From NCBI RefSeq assembly GCF_010093815.1, contig NW_022985560.1, forward strand, positions 493,501 through 557,500: a stretch of DNA of 64,000 nt, read 5' to 3'. Below are positions 56,708 to 64,000 of this stretch, one piece after another (within the stretch, counting starts at the first letter, position 1; each line of letters begins with the position of its first letter). The stretch comes from Pseudovirgaria hyperparasitica (lineage: Eukaryota; Ascomycota; Dothideomycetes; Acrospermales; Acrospermaceae). Below the pieces are notes generated by a model that was not told the DNA's origin, made no database searches, and saw only the letters and a program-made list of their open reading frames with translations. A program made the translations under genes and the position numbers.

Positions 56708-58835
56708 ATGTTCATACCACGGGAAGCTGGCTCCTCCGATCTCACATTTTTTTTAGACTCGTATACATCCATAGCACTCGAGACATCGGCTCATTTACCC
56801 AAGAAGGGCGCAGGGAGCTGGTCCTCGCTGATCGGCATTGTCGCAGCACTCGTGGGCAACGTTCTCATCAGCGTCGCGCTGAATATCCAGCGCTACGCAC
56901 ACATCAGACTGGAACGAGAAGCAGAGGAGAAAGAGAGGCGGCTGAAGAGAGAGCGTGCAGAGATTGAGAGTGCAGGGTATGGCACGAATGGCGTTGGGTC
57001 ACAGTCTATAGATGATATGGATGGAAAGAGGAGTAACGGGAAGAATGTTGATGGTCATGGGGGTGATGCAGATAGCATTGATACTGGAGAGGCAGAGCCG
57101 CTTCTGTCGAGGTCTGGTCACGGACGCGCATCGAGCGACTCGGAGGCTACAATTCGACCTGATAGCGATGAGCTGCGCACGACGAATTACCTCAAGTCGC
57201 CGTACTGGTGGACTGGTATCATACTTATGATCATCGGAGAGGCCGGAAACTTCCTCGCGTACGGCTTCGCTCCCGCTTCGATCGTCTCACCCCTCGGAGT
57301 CGTTGCTTTGATCTCAAACTGTATCGTCGCGCCTATCATGTTCGGCGAGGTGTTTAGGAAGCGGGATTTCTTGGGCGTGTTGATCGCGGTCGGAGGTGCT
57401 GTGACGGTGGTGTTGAGCGCGAAGAGCGATAACCCAAAGCTGGGGCAACATGAGATATGGGACGCAATTTCACGGACAGAATTCGAGGTCTACCTCGGGA
57501 TTACCTGTGGCCTGATCGTAGTGTTGATGGTGCTGAGCGGGAGATACGGAGCAAAGTCGATAGTGATTGACTTGGGGCTTGTTGGATTATTTGGTGGGCT
57601 CTTTTCTCGATATCAATTTCAAAGGCCATTTCTGACTTATCATAGGCGGCTATACAGCCCTATCAACCAAAGGCGTCGCCTCTCTCCTCTCCTACAGGTT
57701 CTGGCGCATCGTTACTTTCCCCGTAACCTACCTTCTCGCCTTCATCCTCATCTTCACGGCCGTCATGCAGATCAAATACGTCAACCGCGCCCTCAAGCGC
57801 TTCGACGCAACTCAAGTCATCCCCACGCAATTCGTCCTCTTCACCCTCTCAGTCATCCTCGGCTCCGCAATCCTCTACCGCGACTTCGAACGCACAACCC
57901 CGGAAGACGCCGGCAAATTCATCGGCGGCTGCGCCATGACCTTCGCAGGCGTGTGGCTCATCACATCCGGCCGCCCGCGCCCGGCCGACGACGAAGAGCG
58001 CGGCCCGGAGCCCCCAGACGCAATCGACCTTGCAACCGGTGACCCCTACACCGACACGCCCGAAACTCCAAAAGCCCGCAAGCGCAGCAACTCGCCTCGA
58101 TCACCTCCCTCATCGGCATCCCGCACCCTCGACCCCCCCTCCTCCCCACGTCCATCAACACCTTCCTCCCCATCCCATACAGCGACCCCCTCCCGCTCCG
58201 GTATCCCCTCCCCATACACCTCCCTCCACCGCGCCATAACATCTCCCCCTCTCCCTCCCCTCGCACCCACAACCCCATCCGCCTCCCTCAGCACGCCCAA
58301 CCTCCCAATCCCAACCATCCTCTCCTCCTCCCGCCCCTCTACGCCCACACCCACAACCCCTCGCCCACACACAACCCGCATCGCCTCCGACGTCGTCCTC
58401 GACGCCCCCAGCACCCCCGTCGCCCAACGCCTCGTCAATGAACGCACCGCTGCGTCCTCGAAACACTCCCCCGCGCCCCCGCTCCTCATGAATAGCCCTC
58501 TGACGGGTAGTCTGAGCGCTATGGTGGATAGTCTGCGGAGGGGTCATAGTGTGCGTGGACGGCGGAGTGTGGAGCGTTTGGGTGTGATGAGGTCTGGGAC
58601 GGGGGAGAGTGGGGTGGATGATATGAGGCGGGGTGGTGGTGGTGGGAGGGAGGGAGAGGAGCAAGAGGACGACGAGAGGAGGAGGATTGTGAGGGGGCGT
58701 AGTCTGAGTAATACGTTGGGTGAGTGGGTGAGGGGGTTTATTGGTGATGGGGCTGGGGATGAGAGTGGTGGGAGTGGTAATGGGAATGGGACCGGACCTG
58801 GGAGCGGAAGTGGAGGGACAAATGCGATACAATGA
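56708..58835 (+). CDS. NIPA-like magnesium transporter with long disordered tail; join(56708..57593,57646..58835)
   Basis: NIPA-family proteins are multi-pass carriers of Mg2+ and other divalent ions. Two exons (52-nt intron; donor GTGGGC, acceptor CATAG) give 691 residues. TM1 is SLIGIVAALVGNVLISVALN at about residue 40, then an acidic/basic loop (about 65-155) and the family core: YWWTGIILMIIGEAGNFLAY, GFAPASIVSPLGVVALISNC, IVAPIMFGEVFRKRDFLGV, LIAVGGAVTVVLSAK, a helix around YLGITCGLIVVLMVL, GLVGLFGGYTALSTKGVASL (across the splice), TFPVTYLLAFILIFTAVMQI and VIPTQFVLFTLSVILGSAIL. GEAGNFxAYxFAPAxxVxPLG is the NIPA hallmark. Residues about 440-691 are Ser/Pro/Thr- then Gly-rich and disordered, longer than in animal members. 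The donor is weak (GTGGGC), but the unspliced frame loses the transporter. Confidence 0.88.
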
Positions 58836-59351
58836 GACGCAATAAGATAATAGATGATGATAATGTTGTATGTCCGCAGGGGAGAGGGTGGTCAGGCGTT
58901 ATATAGCATAGCATTTTCTACAGCGGGCGGGCAGAGCATAAGTCAGCCAGCGTACATGTACGTACATACGGGACTGTATTGGAATGGAGTGGTATAGAAC
59001 ATGTGCACGATCAAAATCCAACCTTGCCTGTACAGCAAGTGTAGAGTGTATATGCAAAGAAGGCAAATAGTGAAGTCAATAGTCGAGTGGTGGTATATCG
59101 CTAATATCAAAATCAATGGCCTCGAGCTCCCCCTGCCCTCCTGAAAATAAAAGTCTAGGCTGTTAATATGCCCTCATTCAGTCGCGACAGAGCCAGAGGC
59201 TAGTATACGCCGACGCCAACAGCCAGTCTCAACGCCTCGGCCGTCTGCTCGAGATCTCGCAACATCTGTATCAGCGTCAACCACGCCACTACCAATCGCC
59301 AGCCGTACACAAGACGCTGCACCTATTCAAAAAGAAACACAGTACTGTCAG
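58836..59351. other. Intergenic region between convergent genes; possible last exon of the acyltransferase
   Basis: The stretch 59202-59322 read on the minus strand is open for 40 codons after a TTGAATAG acceptor and reads VQRLVYGWRLVVAWLTLIQM then LRDLEQTAEALRLAVG, ending in TAG. It joins in phase to a GTAATT donor inside the acyltransferase C-terminus. Either this is an alternative last exon or a chance frame. Nothing else is seen. Confidence 0.4.
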
Positions 59352-60805
59352 TCATGAGCCAAACAGCTTTCTCCATAGGGACTTTATTTGAATTACCACA
59401 AACGACACGGCAAGTGCTGGCAGTAGTATCTGCACAAACTCATACGGCGCCGCCGGTTTCACGGCCGTCTCGACGACTTTCATGTCCTGAGCCGGGAAAT
59501 CGAATTGGTAGCCGTCCTCACTCTGCGGTGGGTGGTCGGCCAGGAACCGCTCGACGTCACCGTCGTCGTTTGCGTTGAAGCTACCGTGCGTCATGTACCT
59601 GTCCATCAACGCGTCTTTCTCACGCCATCGGTCCATGAGCCAGTTATAAAATCGCTTCTCGGCCTTCGCTTCGGCATCGGGGCCGATGTCGTCGGTCGGG
59701 AGTGGATGAAGTGGGATCGAGGACATAGGAAAGCGCCGCCAATGAAGGGAAACAGATTTAGGGGGGCGGCCTTCGAAGTATGTGCTACGGAGCGTAAAGA
59801 CGTCTTGACCATATTCACCTGGTCTGAGAAAGTCAGCTCGCGTTGCGGAGGTAGACAGTATAGACTTACGGAACGCCTTCGTAGGCCATGGTACAATCAT
59901 ACACGTGGTCGACAGACTTGTCGAGCTGACGGAGTGTGAACAACAAGCCTTTTGAACGTGGGAGCAAACAGTGTTTCAAGTCCTGCTCGCCGCTTTTACT
60001 TGCCCACTTGGCGCTGCCGTTGCGTCCGTTGAACGACAGGTTTGTGCCTTCTGGAAACATGAGAAACCACATTGGGTTCAGGGTTGTCTTTCCCGGTGCG
60101 ACTTGAGCGTTGAGCTGTTCGAGCCGACGCCTCATCCTTTTTTCGTCGTTGGCCCACTTCCGGTCCATGAAGACGAATCCATAGAGCGTCATGCCTTGTC
60201 CGATGACTGGAATGAATTGGAGGGACCGCTTGAGCATTATGTAGATGTAGCCGTGCACTTTATTGGCGTAGGCCATCCACCACAAATAGATCCAGTCAGT
60301 GTAGATCTGTTTTTGTTGATTAGAGTCTTATCGCTCGACTAAAAGAAGAGCCTACCTGGTGGTTCGCAATCATGACCATCCTTGGGGAGAATGTGGTCTC
60401 CAATCGCCCATCGCTAGTCTGCTTGAGCTGCCCTTCGACACTCTTGTCTCCGTACACTCGCATGATGGTCGGGCTCCACAGCTCGGTCATGAAGATCAGG
60501 ACCAGGGCAAAATGCTCTTTCGTCCATGCCATCCACCGGTAGTAGTATGCTTTGTTCCAGAGGTATAGTGGGAGGCCCAACAATTGTGTTGAGAATATCC
60601 TAGTAACTCGTCAGATTTCCCCCCAGCTCTTGCCTATGTGTGTTACCTACAGAAGACTGCATGTGAAAAAATACAGGCCAAACAGGACCATGAGTATGCC
60701 TTGCTTGCTCCCACCATGCTTAATCGGGCCCGCCGGATGTCCCTCGTCAACCTTCGATGACGTGGTAGTGGCCGGTCGGCGCTGTCGCAGCTCGCCTGAA
60801 TCCAT
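59352..60805 (-). CDS. Lysophospholipid acyltransferase (PlsC fold; Cst26/AGPAT5-LCLAT1-like); complement(join(59352..59823,59870..60306,60356..60599,60651..60805))
   Basis: Transfers an acyl chain to a lysophospholipid, most likely lysophosphatidic acid or lysophosphatidylinositol, at the ER or lipid-droplet membrane. Four exons give 435 residues. A membrane segment comes first (GILMVLFGLYFFTCSLLIFS). The catalytic motif is NHQIYTDW (HX4D, created by the splice between exons 2 and 3). Motif II-like GYIYIMLKRSLQFIPVIGQG and GFVFMDRKW follow, then motif III MWFLMFPEGTNLSFNGR, and DHVYDCTMAYEG before the third intron. The C-terminal half contains SVSLHWRRFPMSSIPLHP and ends in a hydrophobic helix (FVQILLPALAVSFVVIQIK). 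FPEGTN with LKHCLLPRSKG places it with the AGPAT5/LCLAT1 type rather than bacterial PlsC. Exact substrate preference cannot be read from the sequence. Confidence 0.88.
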
Positions 60806-61641
60806 AGTATATAAAGCTATATAAAGCTTTAGTAGACTAGCTGGGTGCTCCAATGGGTATATGCAGAGGCTCTAGGGCTTTATCAAGAGCCAGTATAGAT
60901 CGCGTGCTCGGAGGATAGGTCTATCGCGGAGACTGGAGAAGCTGCTAGGGAAATGAAGCTGCGGCCTCGAGCAGGTAGGGAATCGTGTGCGGACGAAGAG
61001 CGTTTCATTGCATGGTTGAGGTAGGGGGCAGGACTGGGAAGATGGTTTAACGCTCTGACCAGCAGGCAACAGTGAGTAGTAGGAATGTGGAGGCGGAGTA
61101 GGAGTTAGGAATGAGATATGAATGAGGGAGACTTGGCACTCAGAGCATGGGATCATGTCACCTAACATCCGGGGTGGGGCTGGCTTATCTTAGCTGGAGT
61201 ACCTCAGGCACTCAAACCCAACCCCTTTGCCAAGCCGCTAATTACATACATTCTAACAGAGAGTCTAAAACTTGTTAGATCCTCAATTATCTAAGATTAT
61301 GTATGAAATATACTTATTATTAGTCTTATTCTATACTAGCTATATAAAGTTATATATGATACAGATAAAGTATCCAAAGAAGAGTAGTCTTGTATATTAA
61401 TGATACGCTAGATACTCATTTTCTATGTGCAAGAGTACTCTTACACCAAGGCCATACCTACCCTCATACAACCCTGACTGATGTTCGATATTGGGGATGG
61501 GCTGGCAGTCAGTCGTACTTACAAACCGGTAGAGACGTTAATTAATGACGAACCATGTGATCATTGAATCTCATCGCTTTCGTGTGGGATTTCTCGAATG
61601 CATTCATTGGTAAAGAGCAAATTACGGAAATTGGATCCGAC
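60806..61641. other. Intergenic, partly AT-rich
   Basis: About 835 bp. Bases 61250-61440 are very TA-rich (ctagctatataaagttatat and neighbours) and look like degraded repeat DNA. The left part is the promoter side of the acyltransferase, with TATA-like atataaagctatataaag at about 60810-60827, close upstream of its ATG. No gene is seen. Confidence 0.45.
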
Positions 61642-62724
61642 TTAGGAAGAATACAATTGTCTTCGTTTCTTCAACAAATACTCGCCTGCGTTCAAAGAAT
61701 TCTTCCATCTTCTTGGTTGCTGTTGAGAGCGACAATTTTCCAACGGTTCGATGTCGACCTCGTAGTCTGGAAAGCTGAAGAACGCAATACTGAATCGCTC
61801 AGGGGTATCCGTCTGCATTCCGCTATCTTGTGTATCTCGAAAACCTGGAGGCCATGTAACTCTGTGAACGGTACTCGGCCAACGTCCATTTGTCCAACGC
61901 ATAAGCAGATAGCCAACATTCACGAGGATAGCCTGGCTGTCAGGGTGGACATCTATAAAGTTAGCTGTCTTTTCGATAGCTACGGTGGTAGTCTCCCTCG
62001 TTGAGTCATGATCCGCGACTTGGAGGCCACCGATGCCATGCTGGAATAGTAGCGTAATCGTTCCGAGATCTGAATGCGCCATGCCCCTGACGAAATTTCC
62101 CCTTTGACGCACAGCAGGATAATGTAGAAAGCTAACCACATCGGCGGATCCCGAATGGTGTTTACTGAGAGAGTCGTTTGTATCCAGTTTAAAGATTAAA
62201 TCGATGCATTCGAACAGTTCGGAAATCAACCGCGAGCAAGCCTATAAATGGTGAGCTTAGTATTGGCAGGTGTAGTTCACAGATACATGATAGAATGTCT
62301 CAGCGCATTCCCGAAAGCCAGGAAGCTTTTCAGGCGAAGGCCAGGACTCCATATCACTGTCCTCGGGATTCCCGAAATCGAAATTCTCTTTATGAGAACG
62401 CTCACCGCGCACGATTTCCTTGCCGATGCCTAAGTATCCGTGGCGCATTTTGTGCACTGAAGGGCTCAATTGGCTTTTCTCATGAACTGGCAATTCGAAA
62501 AATCGCTCACTCTAGTTACGTTATTGCTATGCTTGGCATCAAATAGATGGATGTACCCAATAGAAGCACTCGTCAATGATGCTTTGCTCAATTCCATGAT
62601 TGATAAGTGAGAGAAATCCAGATGTGGTAAGAGCTTTATCAATGTCATAGGCGACAGACTTTCGTTCGTTCGTCGATCCCCCAATAAAGCGGCCAAAGTC
62701 AATGACAGAAATTTGCCCGGCCAT
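61642..62724 (-). CDS. 2-oxoglutarate/Fe(II) dioxygenase, isopenicillin-N-synthase-like; complement(join(61642..62241,62287..62505,62557..62724))
   Basis: Members of this superfamily oxidise small molecules using 2-oxoglutarate and non-haem iron. Three exons (51- and 45-nt introns) give 328 residues, a normal length. The N-terminal DIOX_N part reads MAGQISVIDFGRFIGG, SGFLSLINHGI, and RFFELPVHEKSQLSP after the first splice. The jelly-roll carries the iron ligands in GMAHSDLGTITLLFQ (His and Asp), GGLQV, NVGYLLMRWTNGRWPSTVHR (distal His) and the 2-oxoglutarate anchor ERFSIAFFSFP (Arg-x-Ser). All catalytic residues are present. Fungal homologues range from secondary-metabolite enzymes to gibberellin-type oxidases, so the substrate is open. 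A pterin dehydratase gene starts 245 bp away in the opposite direction. Confidence 0.88.
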
Positions 62725-62969
62725 GTCCAAAACTTAAGGTGTTGTTGCAAGGCGAGGTCAAGGATACTTGTGGTCTGTACACACGGAAAATACTTCTGCC
62801 GACTCAGGTTTGGTTCGAAACGTCATACGAGCATGGATAACCGACAAGGCCCTCATAAGTCTGAAACCATTACAGTACAATGCATTACTATCCGCCAGTC
62901 CTTCACCCATCATTGATAGCTAAGCTTCGGTCGGCCACGTTTACCACTTCAACACTAAAGTTTTACTGC
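62725..62969. promoter_or_regulatory. Compact divergent promoter between the dioxygenase and the pterin dehydratase
   Basis: Only about 245 bp (155 bp if the dehydratase starts at 62880) separate the two divergent start codons, so control regions must be shared or overlap. No known binding site is obvious. Confidence 0.4.
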
Positions 62970-63431
62970 ATGTCCACCATGGACCTCCAAATTTCCAGCC
63001 ACAGTGATCGCTCGAAGGTCCTTCGTGACGTTGAGCATCTACGCTCGCAAGGCTGGGAAGTGAAGGACAACACCCTGCAGAAGACATTTTACTTCAAAAC
63101 GTACACAAAAGTCCTCGTAAGTTTTCTTGCTGATTCACTACAATCTTCTAAGACCTCTAGGACTTTCATCAGGTCATTGGCATCAAAAGCAAATCCATGA
63201 ACCATCATTCAACAATGAAATCAGTACGCCACCACCGATTCTCTCATTTATACTATCTCACAGTTCTAGGACTACAACTCCCTAACTGTTGTGTGGACAA
63301 CTCATGATCCTCCTGGACTTTCCGAGAAAGACACAATAATGGGCGAGTATTGTGACGAGCACTCCTCTGCCATAGGAACTATTGACAAATCCAAGATACG
63401 GCAATGCGGTTCAGCTACGCCTGGATTATAA
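62970..63431 (+). CDS. Pterin-4a-carbinolamine dehydratase (PCD/DCoH family); join(62970..63116,63173..63223,63270..63431)
   Basis: Dehydrates 4a-hydroxytetrahydrobiopterin in the recycling of pterin cofactors. Three exons (56- and 46-nt introns) give 119 residues. The N-terminal half reads KVLRDVEHLRSQGWEVKDNT and QKTFYFKTYTKVL. The splices then produce KSMNHHSTMKSDYNSLTVVW followed by TTHDPPGLSEKD. This fits the family active-site pattern: K-x3-H-H-S, five residues, Tyr, nine residues, His, eight residues, Asp. Ser replaces the usual Pro after the His pair, a change the family pattern allows. The C-terminal 30 residues (GEYCDEHSSAIG and beyond) extend past the normal end. The in-frame ATG at 62880 would add 30 residues (PSLIAKLRSATFTTSTLKFY) that could be a mitochondrial signal. 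Confidence 0.8.
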
Positions 63432-64000
63432 GCTAATTCATTAATCACAATGCTCGGACTCCATTAAGAGACTTATGAATACCTATGGACCGAAGCGCAA
63501 CACTTGAACGTGCATATGGTTTAAGCTAGGAGGCTCAAGGACCAAATTCCATCAGTACCAGAAGGATACACTTCTGCTTGATAGATGCGATATATAGCTT
63601 CGCGTGCAGCAAAATCACATTCGCGGCGTCATTAGGATTTTCTATCCCGCAATCAGTAACTCGATATGGAACATCTTGATACTAATGTTGATGTACGATT
63701 TTCTATCGCATGACTGGTTCGGGGGCCAGTGGACCGGTCTTGCTCTCTGTGACATGATACACATGGTCATCAATAGCATCTTTATAGACGCCCATACCTC
63801 TTACCATATATATGTCCGACATCTAAACACATTTATCTGTATCACAGCTGGGCCGATTTTGCCAGAAGATCTGATTTTCAGTATCTATATTCCACTAGGT
63901 TGACATTCCCATGTAGTGGATGAGGTCGGACTGAGCGGCTGCTTGCCAATTCTAGTATTCACGACTATCAGATTCTCACTTATAAGCTCTTGTGCATTTA
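63432..64000. other. Right-edge intergenic region, no gene seen
   Basis: AT-moderate DNA. A 99-codon frame at 63604-63903 is hydrophobic but starts with GTG, and I found no motif or splice partner for it. Confidence 0.45.

Noticed and set aside
63604-63903. 99-codon hydrophobic frame near the right edge
   Set aside because: Begins with GTG, no ATG-based start with support, no family resemblance.

Overview
The window is nuclear DNA of a filamentous ascomycete (Pezizomycotina; Dothideomycetes is a guess from overall gene style, not shown). The evidence is short GT-AG introns of about 45-65 nt that restore reading frames, frequent GTAAGT or GTATGT donors, a STE3-type pheromone receptor, fungal mitochondrial genes (PET127, RIM1, MTO1), and AT-rich tracts that look like RIP-degraded repeats. 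Exon joins were derived by hand from phase and family expectation. Nothing was aligned or searched.

Layout. Bases 1-400 hold the 3' end of a decayed MFS transporter, followed by a small one-pass membrane protein gene. From 1.6 to 17.7 kb is ordinary gene-dense DNA: PET127 (-), a PH/leucine-rich-repeat protein (+), a small two-pass membrane protein (+), a derlin (-), the Hsp40 SIS1 (-), the H/ACA pseudouridine synthase CBF5 (-) and an ankyrin-like protein (+). From 17.7 to 21.7 kb the DNA is AT-rich. It contains a lone secreted aspzincin-type (M35) metalloprotease and a probable relic of a Tad-like LINE. STE3 (-) and an unknown multi-pass membrane protein (+) follow.

From 27 to 51 kb is an accessory-looking block. 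Six genes, all on the minus strand and none matching a family I recognise, are separated by long AT-rich gaps, one of about 5.5 kb. Three of them (about 29-31.8, 34.7-37.8 and 43.2-45.6 kb) share the same three-part domain and form a diverged local paralogue family. Each carries a different low-complexity arm: a Gly/Tyr/Ser tandem repeat, a Glu-rich tail, or an Asp/Glu/Asn tail. The block also encodes a 1455-residue Gln-rich protein with short tandem repeats, a Cys-rich 180-residue protein and a Glu/Ser-rich protein. This block is the best candidate for something undescribed.

From 53 to 63.5 kb gene-dense DNA resumes: mitochondrial SSB (RIM1), MTO1 (with a likely GC-AG intron), a NIPA-like magnesium transporter, a lysophospholipid acyltransferase, an isopenicillin-N-synthase-like 2-oxoglutarate oxygenase, and a divergently transcribed pterin-4a-carbinolamine dehydratase. 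The recognisable genes serve mitochondrial RNA and DNA maintenance (PET127, RIM1, MTO1), ER and cytosolic protein quality control (derlin, SIS1), ribosome biogenesis (CBF5) and mating (STE3). They look like independent housekeeping genes rather than a pathway cluster. No tRNA, rRNA or CRISPR array was seen.
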